This document shows, one piece after another, positions 12,192 to 23,728 of a stretch of 64,000 bases of DNA. The DNA is from Argopecten irradians (taxonomy: Eukaryota > Mollusca > Bivalvia > Pectinida > Pectinidae): contig NC_091137.1 of assembly GCF_041381155.1 (NCBI RefSeq), forward strand, positions 19,079,655 to 19,143,654. The letters are read 5' to 3'. The notes under the pieces are model-generated. The model was given only the letters and a program-made list of their open reading frames with translations, was not told the origin of the DNA and did no database searches. The translations under genes and the position numbers were made by a program. Numbering within the stretch: the stretch's first letter is position 1; each line of letters starts with the position of its first letter.

Positions 12192-13002
12192 AAATCGTGT
12201 ATTTATATGTCTAATTAACACAGAAAATAATATAAAATAATTTATTTTGCCTTTGGTGCATGCTCAATCAGTACTTCATTCCATATAGGATATAGTGGCA
12301 AGGATTTTTTTTCGGGATGTAATTAATTATTTTTCATAATTTTAATTTGAGGTAATATTAGAAGCTGAAACTTTTCAATGGTGGTAATGGTGTAAAGTAA
12401 ATTTTTTTGTAACCGAAGAAAATACTAAATCGTCTGTTCCTGTTTTAGATAGTGAAAAAATACCATTTGTCAGCGGTGGAGCATCTTTAATGTGCTGTTG
12501 TTTCTGGTTATGGTACCATTCTGAGCTAAAGGAGTAGTAAGGGGACTGACGCTTGTTATGTTGTTGGAGGGGATTATTTTCCTCCTCTTTCCACAAATAG
12601 GATTCAAATTAATTCGTTGTTGTAAGTTAATAAAACATCAAAATCTAAAATTTTCTTACGAAACTTTTCGGTCACACACTGTTAGGTTATTTCGGACCTG
12701 AAACAAGACCTAATTGCTTGGCCAGGCTCTGACCAAAAGTTATCTTCTTACTTCAATGTTTGACTTTAACAGTATATTTATCAATATGAAATACAATGTA
12801 AATCAAAAGTTAGTTTTAAATGTGATAATTTTGTTGGGTTTTTTTCATAGCAATATTGATTGAAGACTATCGAAATAATTATAGATGGATCGAAATGTCA
12901 TGATTTTCAGCATCTGTACTTGTAAGTGTACTGTTAAACATATGTTTAATGATCATTGATGATTTAATTCAAATCTGTAAAAAAAGAATTCATTTATTGC
13001 AG
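12192..13002. other. Non-coding stretch upstream of the first recognised exon
   Basis: AT-rich and without a convincing exon on either strand. The 73-codon minus-strand frame near 12375-12596 has no motif, signal peptide or splice context. The last bases form a good polypyrimidine tract and 'attgcag' acceptor at 13002. An additional upstream exon of the membrane-protein gene would be expected somewhere to the left but was not found. Confidence 0.4.
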
Positions 13003-16000
13003 GAAAATGTGGAGCCAGATGTCCTCCATCTTCAAGAAATCCGAAGCATTGGAATAAATGATATCGCTATTGGTGCAACTTTCTTATTGACTATGAAAAG
13101 TTCAGATACCACCGTCCATAGCAGCCACCTCTGGTCAATGACACTCGTAAGTGCTTGATATTTATATGCAAATTGTAGTAGGAACAGAAAATATGCACGG
13201 CCAGACCAGCGTGATTCAAAACCGGAACCTCAAAACATAGCCAGATGCCCTTCCTATTGTGCTACCAGGTTGTATAGATCTGCAATTGACCTAATCCAGC
13301 ACCAGTGCATAAGTAAATCCTTGTATATAAGGGGAAATGATGATACGATCAAAAAAAGTAACACATAAAAATAAACAAATAAAGACAAATGTCTGAGATG
13401 ACATTTTTTCTGACACAAATCAAGTGTCAAAATATGAAAAGAGATCATCTATGAACACTTTCATCCTAATATAGGTATGGAAAGAAAACTAATTATGCCT
13501 TATCGTACATCTATTACAAAGTATTCATAGCATAGTTTTATTTGATACTTACTCTCAACACAATAGTGTGTTGTACAAAATGCTTTTTGAAAATGAAAAT
13601 TTTTTATCACCTATATGTTGACAATAATTAAATCTTCTGAAGTATTTTTCATAAGCATGTTTCACAAGTCAAGATCTGGTATATCATTAAAGATCCTTTA
13701 CATATATACATTATATTAACATTTCTTTATTGTAGTGTATGGTGTGTGCAGTCATGGTCTATGGCGCTTCGTTGATGAAGGGAAATGCTATGGCGAATCC
13801 AAATGTAAGAACTGCAAGATGTAATATATATATATAACATGCATATTAGAAAAGGTCAAAATGTCTATTTTGTATAAAACAATTTTCGAAGCAATATTAA
13901 GAGCTTTATAAAACTTGATCATATCTTCAAACTTCAAACATGAAACAAAATATTTTTCGAAGACTCTATCAAAATTTGTCTTTAAAATAAAGTTATATGT
14001 GCCGTATTTTTCATGAATCAAGAAGAAGAGCTTTTGATGTGTTGTTTACTAACAGTTTGAGAATGACAATATTTACAATGACAATACTTACAATGACAAT
14101 ACTTACAATGACAATACTTACAATGACATACTTACAGACAATACTTACAATGACAATACATTACAATGACATACTTACAATGACAATACTTACAATGACA
14201 ATACTTACAATGACATACTTACAATGACAATACTTACAATGACATATAAAACAATACTTACAATGACAATACTTACAATGACATTACTTACAATGACAAT
14301 ACTTACAATGACAATACTTACAATGACAATACTTACAATGACAATACTTACAATGACAATACTTACAATGACAATACTTACAATGACAAGACTTACAATG
14401 ACAATACTTACAATGACAATACTTACAATGACAATACTTACAATGACAATACTTACAATGACAATACTTACAATGACAATACTTACAATGACAATACTTA
14501 CAATGACAATACTTACAATGACATTACTTACAATGACAATACTTACAATGACAATACTTACAATGACAATACTTACAATGACAATACTTACAATGACATA
14601 CTTACAATGACAATACTTACAATGACAATACTTACAATGACATACTACAATACTTACAATGACAATACTACAATGACATACTTACAATGACAATACTTAC
14701 AATGACAATACTTACAATGACAATACTTACAATGACAATACTTACAATGACATACTTACAATTACTTACAATGACAATACTTACAATGACAAGACTTACA
14801 ATGACAATACTTACAATGACATTACTTAATGACAATACTTACAATGACAAAACTTAATGACAATACTTACAATGACAATACTTACTTACAATACTTACAA
14901 TACTTACAATGACAAGACTTACAATGACAATACTTACAATGACATTACTTACAATGACAAGACTTACAATGACAATACTAACAATGCATGGTTTTAATTG
15001 ACAATACTTACAATGCATGGTTTTAATTGACAATACTTACAATGCATGGTTTTAATTGACAATACTTATAATGACAATACTTACAATGACAATACTTACA
15101 ATGCATGATTTTAATTTTACAACTACAAATTAGAGCTGAAAATGATTGTATACTTTGCAGTGTAATGAGTATATACGCTCATAAATTCAAGTTGTGCTCA
15201 ACAATTTCAAGTCAAATTTTAAAGTGATATCTGCAGATCTTTGTTCTTATTTAAGTATAGATACGCCATAAAAACGAGATTTTTACCGTGTATAAATTCT
15301 ATATTGTTACTTGTAATTGATGTTTATAAATCAGCATACATGTTTGTCTGTTCCTTTGATTGATTTTCACGGCGTAATTTATCAAACCTTATAGTTTTCA
15401 GTAGATTACTGAAGAAAAAATAACGCGTGAAAGATTTCGCTCAATTATAGCACATATAACTTTAGTTGAGAACTAGGTTATACACGTTGAGTGGGAAACT
15501 TGTAACTGGTGGTGTTTTACAGATGCATAACTTGGCCGTTCATGTTTCTCTGGTGTGGTTTGGTCTGCTGATATTCCACTCTCTCAGACAAAAAGACTGG
15601 GGTGGTTATGTTGAGGTGTCAACGTCTTGTCGCAACACTCACCTAAGACTGGACTTTATCATCTGGTTTTTCTTTGGCATTGTAGCAATCGTCTTCCCAT
15701 AAAAAAATCTATGCTTGTCAAGTGGTAAGTATGAAAACACTAAAATCTACAATATCTCTGTCAGAATCATGTGAGAATGCCGACAGTGTTGTCACTATAA
15801 TGGGACTAGAATCATGTGAGAATGCCGCCAGTTGTCAGTATAATGGGACTAGAATCATGTGAGAATGCCGCCAGTTGTCAGTATAATGGGACTAGAATCA
15901 CGTCAGAATGCCACGAGTTGTCAGTATAATGGGACTAGAATCACGTCAGAATGCCGCCAGTTGTCAGTATAATGGACTAGAATCATGTCAGAATGCCGCC

Positions 16001-19000
16001 AGTTTGTCATTATAATGGGACTAGAATCACGTCAGAATGCCGCCAGTTGTCAGTATAATGGGACTAGAATCACGTCAGAATGCCGCCAGTTGTCAGTATA
16101 ATGGGACTAGAATCACGTTTAGAATGCCGCCAGTTGTCAGTATAATGGGACTAGAATCACGTCAGAATGCCGCCAGTTGTCACTATAATGGGACTAGAAT
16201 CACGTTAGAATGCCCGCAGTTGTCACTATAATGGGACTAGAATCACGTCAGAATGCCGCCATTGGTCACTATAATGGGACTAGAATCACGTCAGAATGCC
16301 GCCAGTTGTCAGTTTATAATGGGACTAGAATCACGTCAGAATGCCGCCAGTTGTCAGTATAATGGGACTAGAAATCACGTCAGAAATGCCGCCAGTTGTC
16401 AGTATAATGGGACTAGAATCACGTTAGAATGCCGCCAGTTGTCAGTATAATGGGACTAGAATCACGTCAGAATGCCGCCAGTTGTCACTATAATGGGACT
16501 AGAATCACGTCAGAATGCCGCCAGTTGTCAGTATAATGGGACTAGAATCACGTCCGAATGCCGCCAGTTGTCAGTACAATGGGACTAGTATAATCTAGAA
16601 TGTGAGAATGCCGCCAGTTGTCAGTATAATGGGACTAGAATCATGTGAGAATGCCGCCAGTTGTCAGTATAATGGGACTAGAATCAGTTGAATCGCCAGT
16701 TGTCACTATAATGGGACTAGAATCACGTCAGAATGCCGCCAGTTGTCAGTATAATGGGACTAGAATCACGTCAGAATGCCGCCAGTTGTCAGTATAATGG
16801 GACTAGAATCACGTCAGAATGCCGCCAGTTGTCAGTATAATGGGACTAGAATCACGTCAGAATGCCGCCAGTTGTCAGTATAATGGGACTAGAATCACGT
16901 CAGAATGCCGCCAGTTGTCACTATAATGGGACTAGAATCACGTTAGAATGCCGCCAGTTGTCACTATAATGGGACTAGAATCACGTCAGAATGCCGCCAG
17001 TTGTCACTATAATGGGACTAGAATCACGTCAGAATGCCGCCAGTTGTCACTATAATGGGACTAGAATCACGTCAGAATGCCGCCAGTTGTCACTATAATG
17101 GGACTAGAATCACGTCAGAATGCCGCCAGTTGTCAGTATAATGGGACTAGAATCACGTCAGAATGCCGCCAGTTGTCACTATAATGGGACTAGAATCACG
17201 TCAGAATGCCGCCAGTTGTCACTATAATGGGACTAGAATCACGTCAGAATGCCGCCAGTTGTCACTATAATGGGACTAGAATCACGTTAGAATGCCGCCA
17301 GTTGTCACTATAATGGGACTAGAATCACGTCAGAATGCCGCCAGTTGTCACTATAATGGGACTAGAATCACGTCAGAATGCCGCCAGTTGTCACTATAAT
17401 GGGACTAGAATCACGTCAGAATGCCGCCAGTTGTCACTATAATGGGACTAGAATCACGTCAGAATGCCGCCAGTTGTCACTATAATGGGACTAGAATCAC
17501 GTCAGAATGCCGCCAGTTGTCACTATAATGGGACTAGAATCACGTCAGAATGCCGCCAGTTGTCAGTATAATGGGACTAGAATCACTTGTCAGAAGTGCC
17601 GCCAGTTGTCAGTATAATGGGACTAAGAATCACGTCAGAATGCCGCCAGTTGTGGGAAATACGTAGATAATGAGGGACTAGATGGGGTGTGTTGTTCGGT
17701 GTCTTTGGCAATTCGCTTCAATGAGCTGTGGTGTATATGAATGTGTTTGCATATGAAAATAAAAAACGTTTCTATGACAACAATTCCATTTCCTCTGTGA
17801 TACTTTGTTTATGATATTGTAGACTTCCTTTGTGAAAAGTTGTGTATAGTATTTTAGGTTTCTTCTGTGACACTTTGTGTATGATAATGTAGGTTTCCTC
17901 TGTGAAACGTTGTGTATGATATTGTAGGCTTCCTCTGTGACACATTGTATATGATATTGTAGGTTTCTTCTGTGACATTTTGTGTATGATAATGTAGGTT
18001 TCCTCTGTGACACGTTGTGTATGATATTGTAGTCTTCCTCTGTGACACATTGTATATGATATTGTAGGTTTCTTCTGTGACACTTTGTGTATGATAATGT
18101 AGGTTTCCTCTGTGACACGTTGTGTATGATATTGTAGGTTTCCTCTGTGACACGTTGTGTATGATATTGTAGGTTTCCTCTGTGATACGTTGTGTATGAT
18201 ATTGTAGGTTTCCTCTGTGATACGTTGTGTATGATATTGTAGGTTTCCTCTGTGACACGTTGTGTATGATATTGTAGGTTTCCTCTGTGATACGTTGTGT
18301 ATGATATTGTAGGTTTCCTCTGTGACACTTTGTGTATGATATTGTAGGTTTCCTCTGTGACACTTTGTGTATGATATTGTAGGTTTCCTCTGTGATACGT
18401 TGTGTATGATATTGTAGGTTTCCTCTGTGATACGTTGTGTATGATATTGTAGGTTTCCTCTGTGAAACGTTGTATATGATATTGTAGGCTTTCTCTGTGA
18501 TACGTTGTGTATGATATTGTAGGCTTCCTCTGTGAAACGTTGTATATGATATTGTAGGTTTCCTCTATGGCATTTTGTATATGATATTGTAGGTTTCCTC
18601 TAGATCTGTGACATTTTGTATATGATATTGTAGGCTTCCTCTGTGACACATTGTATATGATATTGTAGGCTTCCTCTATGACATTTTGTATATGATATTG
18701 TAGGTTTCCTCTAGATCTGTGACATTTTGTATATGATATTGTAGGCTTCCTCTGTGACACATTGTATATGATATTGTAGGCTTCCTCTGTGATACGTTGT
18801 ATATGATATTGTAGGCTTCCTCTGTGATACGTTGTATATGATATTGTAGGCTTCCTCTGTGACACATTGTATATGATATTGTAGGCTTCCTCTATGACAT
18901 TTTGTATATGATATTGTAGGTTTCCTCTAGATCTGTGACATTTTGTATATGATATTGTAGGCTTCCTCTGTGACACATTGTATATGATATTGTAGGCTTC

Positions 19001-20057
19001 CTCTATGACATTTTGTATATGATATTGTAGGTTTCCTCTAGATCTGTGACATTTTGTATATGATATTGTAGGCTTCCTCTGTGACACATTGTATATGATA
19101 TTGTAGGCTTCCTCTGTGATACGTTGTATATGATAGTGTAGGCTTCCTCTGTGATACATTGTATATGATATTGTAGGCTTCCTCTGTGACACATTGTATA
19201 TGATATTGTAGGCTTCCTCTGTGACACATTGTATATGATATTGTAGGCTTCCTCTGTGATACATTGTATATGATATTGTAGGCTTCCTCTGTGACACATT
19301 GTATATGATATTGTAGGCTTCCTCTGTGATACATTGTATATGATATTGTAGGCTTCCTCTGTGACGCTGGATTCTGCTCATGCTCACTATACCAGACTGA
19401 AGGGAATAGGTTTCATCACGCTGGCAATTATGTCCGGCAGAGCTTCAAATTTCTTGATGGAAGATGACAAGAAAGCAGTTCTTCTAAGTCATGGATTGGT
19501 AAGAGTTCATAGTCTTATTCGCTACTATTTTGTTGTATGGTCTGAAAAAATACCTATGCATCAACATTGCTGTTTGCACTTTTAGTTGCTTCATCGTCAG
19601 TCCTCTAGAAACCTGTATCATCATTATAAATAACAGGAGGAGGACCTTTCTAACTGACCACAGTGTCTAGTACAGATCTGTACTCTTCTTAATTGATTTG
19701 ACAAACATGTATCCTGTATCATGTCTGTATCTTGCTACTTGGTTTAACATGCCTGTATCCTGTCTGTTGATGTTACAGGACTGTATCTTGTTTGTTGAAT
19801 TTACAGACATGTACCTTCCTTGTTAAATTTCTAAACCTGTATCCTATTTGTTGAATTTGTAGGGTTGCCTCCTGCTGCTGATCACCATGGGCCTGAACCA
19901 GATCTTAACCTCCACCTTCACCGTGTGGCAGATCGCCTTTGGAATGGCCACAGTATTTATCACGCTCATGATTGATGTTCTCGGATCAGACCCAAAACAA
20001 CTTGTTAAATGTGCCAGACAGCGGCTGAGCAAACTAGTACCAGTAAAACAGGACTGA
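13003..20057 (+). CDS. Multipass membrane protein with two similar halves (5' end not found)
   Basis: Five exons are supported: 13003-13146, 13736-13804, 15523-15724, 19352-19498 and 19863-20057 (TGA at 20055-20057). All have GT donors and AG acceptors, and junction phases are 0 except as noted. At least seven hydrophobic segments are visible. Two stretches resemble each other: 'IRSIGINDIAIGATFLLTM' with the following helices, and 'LKGIGFITLAIMSG' with 'GCLLLLITMGLNQIL'. This suggests a duplicated four-helix unit whose first helix is missing upstream. The C-terminus is basic (KQLVKCARQRLSKL). The topology loosely recalls small p53-induced membrane proteins such as TP53I11, but I do not recognise the family with confidence. 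Exon 3 hits TAA after 'GIVAIVFP' at 15700-15702; losing one base just before it would both remove the stop and give the phase-0 junction that exon 4 needs. It is therefore either a sequencing/assembly indel or a real frameshift. The introns contain three minisatellites. Confidence 0.65.
13987..15463. mobile_element. MITE copy interrupted by a grown minisatellite
   Basis: The left end reads 'aagttatatgtgccg' and the right end 'agcacatataacttt', an inverted-repeat pair. Internal blocks such as 'catgaatcaag', 'ggttttaattttac', 'agagctgaaa' and 'tagattactgaagaaaaaa' match the copies at 20817-22113 and 29217-29726. The middle is replaced by the 15-bp array at 14064-15110. It lies inside the intron after exon 13736-13804. 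No coding capacity. Confidence 0.7.
14064..15110. repeat. 15-bp minisatellite (unit close to tgacaatacttacaa), about 68 copies
   Basis: Near-perfect tandem copies of a 15-bp unit run for about 1.05 kb, with occasional shortened units and three copies of a longer unit that includes 'tgcatggttttaatt' near 14984-15060. The array sits within the intron 13805-15522 and inside a MITE. Because 15 is a multiple of 3, it gives long spurious open frames of the 'MTILTMT' type, which are not genes. Confidence 0.95.
15782..17655. repeat. 43-bp minisatellite, about 43 copies
   Basis: The unit begins near 'gaatgccgccagttgtca' and contains 'gggactagaatcacgt'. It runs for 1.87 kb in the intron that starts at 15725, beginning only about 55 bp after the 5' splice site. 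Units differ at a G/C position ('cagtat' against 'cactat'). The G form dominates to about 16900 and the C form from about 16920 to 17530, so a block has been homogenised. There are no unique spacers, so this is not a CRISPR array. Confidence 0.95.
17790..19360. repeat. 35-bp minisatellite carrying a copy of the 3' splice site, about 45 copies
   Basis: The unit reads close to 'tatgatattgtag' followed by 'gcttcctctgtgac'. The last unit is continuous with the exon at 19352: its 'ttgtag' is the splice acceptor and its 'gcttcctctgtgac' is the first 14 coding bases. The left part of the array has 'gtttcctctgtga' and the right part 'gcttcctctgtga'. Several units carry a longer 'cctctagatctgtgac' insertion variant. 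The unit length is not a multiple of 3, and the minus strand is open through all three phases, giving an artefactual 569-codon frame. Confidence 0.95.
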
Positions 20058-20816
20058 AGTAGATATACTAGCAATAGGAGCACATAACCATGGCAGCACG
20101 TACACATTGACCTGGCAGCAGTATAGCTTATTGAATGTTTTTGTTTGTGGCATCGATATAACATAATGGCTGATGATTGTGTGAATGTCACAATAGGAAA
20201 AAACGTTATAAAAATGAGAAATGAGTTTTAATATCTGTGAGTACAAACATGTAGTGTTGTACTCTGTGCAGTTAATGGTGATAAGACAAGTTTGATGCCA
20301 ATTGATTTTACAATGGAATACGTCTATCTGGATGTAGTGTCATAAAAAAGAACTACCTGCATTACGGGAGAAATGTTGACCAATTTTCTTTTAAATGATT
20401 TTGATTTGGCACCAACTAAGGACAATATATGAATAAATTTGTATGACTAGGTTCAGATGGATTTTCATGCCTTAGTTGTCAGAGCCAGTAGAGACGCAGA
20501 GATCTTTACTTCATCAATACTTATCAGATTAGAATTTTGTGTACAGTTTATCAGCTGTTTATAACAAACATTTTTTATTTGCAACATTTTGATACTACAC
20601 ACCACAAAGGTTATATTTTTATACTATTGAACTACTTGCATGTTAATTATATATCAGTGTTTATTTATTTTATACATACATATGTACTCTGAATTGAATG
20701 GTTCTTTTTTATTTTTGTCTTAATTGAATTGTAGATACAATGTATATTTTGATATACAATTGTATTTTTATAGATGTGTTGATATCAAAAGTAAATGCTT
20801 TCTCGGTTAATATCTT
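20058..20816 (+). other. Probable 3'UTR of the membrane-protein gene
   Basis: AT-rich sequence follows the stop at 20057. An AATAAA occurs at about 20432, a plausible poly(A) signal. No further open frame or splice signal is convincing. A MITE begins at 20817. Confidence 0.35.
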
Positions 20817-22113
20817 TAAAGTTATATGTTCCGTATTTTTCGTACTAACGAATCAAGATGAGCTTTTAATATGTTATTCACCAAAAATTACCAACATTTT
20901 GAGAAGTACAGTACTTTCAATAAATAGGTTTTAATTGTACAAGTAAAAATCATAGCTGAAATGATTTTTGGTAGTACTGCAAAAAAACAATAATTATATT
21001 TACATCTAAAATGTTGTGAAATTAGTACCTACGGTCAGACAATGAAGCCAAATTGTGGTCTACTATTTATTTTCACATTTTATCAGTGTTATTAGTATAC
21101 AGTTAAAGTATGGGGTTGAGGGATATAGCGAGTTTCTGGTTTCCCGAGACTTGTCTATTTCCCGAGGCGGAGCCGAGGGAAATAGGCAATTTCGAGGGAA
21201 ACCGGAAACTTGCTATATCACTCAATCCCATACTTTAACTGTTTTGATAAGACTAAAAATATATTTCTTTCATACGCTAACGTTCTCTCTATTCCTGTCG
21301 CGTACGGCAATGGCCATTAGAGATTGAGATAATTATACATTGTAATCGATCTACGTAATCGTATCTTCAAACATACAAATTATTCTGAGATGATAACTGT
21401 GATTCTATGTCCGTTTTGTTTTGCTTCTATTCAAACCGGAGGTTAAAATTTGATTCCACTATGATTTCTCGATATTTCAACATTTATACCACTAACGCAT
21501 AATACTAAATTTGTATATAAATATTGTTGAAATTCAGAGACGTTAACCACTTACATGTAGCCTAAATATATACATAACAACTGTACGTACATATAAAAGG
21601 TATTGTCCTCTGACCCCATTACATTTTTTCACAAGCCTCTCACTTACAAGATAAACATGACGACGTGTTCGGTAACAGTTTCCGATCGATACTAACGTCG
21701 TCTGAGTACGTCAACGGAGATGGCGTGATCGGAAACTAGCTCCGTTCAATTGTTACGTCACCTAGCAACTGATGGCGTGATCGGAAACAAGTCCCGCCCA
21801 TCTCAAATCTGATTGGTTAAACGGAAATATGTAAATTTAACAAAGTATCTTTTATATAGTGTAAATAAAGTAGAGGAATATTAATGATTATTAAGTGATT
21901 TCTGCAAGTATGTTGTCACCTAAACATACATAAGGCATAAAAACACCCATTTTACAGTGCATAATTTCTGTGCTTAAACTAACGGTTATAAAACATATGA
22001 ATCTATTTAAATGATTTTCACAGCTAAATTCCTCAAAGCGTATGGTTTTCTATGAATTACTGAAGAAAAAACCTGTCGAAATTTTCGCTCAGTTGCGGCA
22101 CATATAACTTAAA
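20817..22113. mobile_element. MITE copy enlarged by a nested insertion
   Basis: The left end is 'taaagttatatgttccg' and the right end 'cggcacatataacttaaa', the same termini as the copies at 13987 and 29217. Shared inner blocks include 'cgaatcaagatgagctttt', 'accaacattttgaga', 'tttttggtagtactgc' and, on the right, 'atttaaatgattt' and 'gaattactgaagaaaaaa'. About 0.75 kb of extra DNA between roughly 21095 and 21860, including the palindrome at 21099-21242, is absent from the 0.5 kb copy and is probably an inserted element. Confidence 0.7.
21099..21242. repeat. 144-bp imperfect palindrome with GC-rich centre
   Basis: The left arm starts 'acagttaaagtatggggttg' and the right arm ends with its complement 'cccatactttaactgt'. 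The centre is 'cccgaggcggagccgaggg'. Inner arms pair 'gtctatttccc' with 'gggaaatagg'. The whole could form one long hairpin. It is nested in a MITE copy and is probably one end of, or all of, a palindromic inserted element. Confidence 0.75.
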
Positions 22114-22487
22114 GCGTTCGTATCTATTCATTTGGACGTAAAACATCATTGTAGATTTAGCTACTAATAAAACAATAAAACAACAAATTTTGGGTCGTGT
22201 TTTGATTTGAATCCAATGTCATATTTGTCTGTTTAAAAGCTTCGTAATAGTTCATTTAAACGTGTCTATTCCAAACGCGATCAGTATGATTGTCATGCAA
22301 TATTTACATTTAGTCGTTGTGGAAACCATCCATAATATGTATAGATTATATTAGGGATATTTTGTGATTGTTGACTTTTTTCAAAGTGTTTTTAGCTTTT
22401 CATTATAGAACAGTTACAAACTTGATTTTCCTCCCAAAACCGATCTCGTGTTTTTAATTTCACAGATTAAAAAAAATACTCAAACTT

Positions 22488-22828
22488 AATTTTGGCAGAA
22501 CTGTCAAATTACGTCTGCTGTGAAATGCGGACATGTGGTCAACTCAAGACGCCAAGTTGTGGTCTACAATTTCATTTCACCTTTAAACAGTGATATTAGT
22601 AATTATAAAGTGACTTCTGTAGATGTGTTTTCATCTTACATAAAGAATAAAAACAAGAATTATGACTGCATAGAATTTGTGTCGTTGTAATTGTGTAAAT
22701 AGCATCATACATGTTTACCCATGCGTTTGAATGATTTTACCTCTTAATGCATCACCACTTACGGTTTTCAATAGATTAATGTAGAAAAATCATGTAAAAA
22801 ATCACCTGTTATGATACATATACCTTTA
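22488..22828. mobile_element. Partial, older copy of the same MITE family
   Basis: This matches the right half of the 13987/20817/29217 family: 'ttgtggtctacaatttcatt', 'taaagtgacttctg', 'gaatgattttacctcttaa', 'cggttttcaatagattaat' and a decayed end 'gatacatatacctttaaa'. The left half is missing or too diverged to see. Divergence is higher than in the other copies. Confidence 0.55.
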
Positions 22829-23728
22829 AAATCACTAAATATTCCTATATTATATATGAACTACCATGGTTTGGATGGTTACAATGCCAAACAGAGCTGT
22901 ATAGGCTAGGTCACTAAGACATTAAACCCTTATCACAGGGAGTTGATTATTGTCCTCAAAAAGTTCACATTTGCCAAGTTTTGCTTTAAATCCGGTTTAA
23001 AGCCATCAATCCCGTCACATCACTTAATAGTTGTCAACACAGTAATGCGCTACTTAGGGAAGTGGCTGAACCACGTATACATTAAAGTTTGTGTTTACAT
23101 TATGTAGACCAGCATCTCTATAATATCAGTCCAATCTAAACCAAACTTCGAACATAGTATTATATAGATTTAAACATATCTTTATTGCTATATTTTATGT
23201 ACAATGGGATTGGACACAAGTTTTCCAACTTATATGAAGTCCTTTCCCTAAATAGGGATAATGTTAGAGAACCTTATTAGAATATAATTCAGTTTTGCTA
23301 GTAACGAGCATGCTCATTGGCTTTAACATTTACTTTATCGGTCCCTAAAGGAAAGCAATGGCGTCGTCGTTGGTAACGTCACTTCTGATTGGTTGAGTTA
23401 ACGGCGTAATTATTTATATATAGCTTGATAAATTACCAATCTTCTTATTACAATGCTTTAATAGGGTTTGCCACAATTTTATAAAGACCTAAAAGCATAT
23501 TCAAAACCGGAAGACTATTGAACGTTAATTACATATCAATGTTATGCTCCTACTTGGAACTGTTAATGTGTAGGAATAAAAATCCAAGAAGCATAGAAGA
23601 CACATAAGGGGTTTCACATCTAATATATATTCTGGTCAGGAAACAACGGCAAATTCCGGTGATTTCTGCATCTGTTGTCTGTCAGAATTGTGCACAGTCA
23701 CGTATTAAGAACAGATAAAGCAATAAAT
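22829..23728. other. Gene-free stretch
   Basis: No exon, RNA gene or repeat structure can be supported here. Confidence 0.4.

Noticed and set aside
14224-14610. Plus-strand frame of MTILTMT repeats
   Set aside because: A 15-bp minisatellite read in one of its open phases; no gene signals.
15782-17655. Regular direct repeats resembling a CRISPR array
   Set aside because: Units are head-to-tail with no unique spacers, and the context is a eukaryotic intron.
17678-19387. 569-codon minus-strand frame with repeats such as MSQRKPTISYT
   Set aside because: It follows entirely from the 35-bp array lying in an intron of a plus-strand gene; there is no independent start context, domain or non-repeat body.
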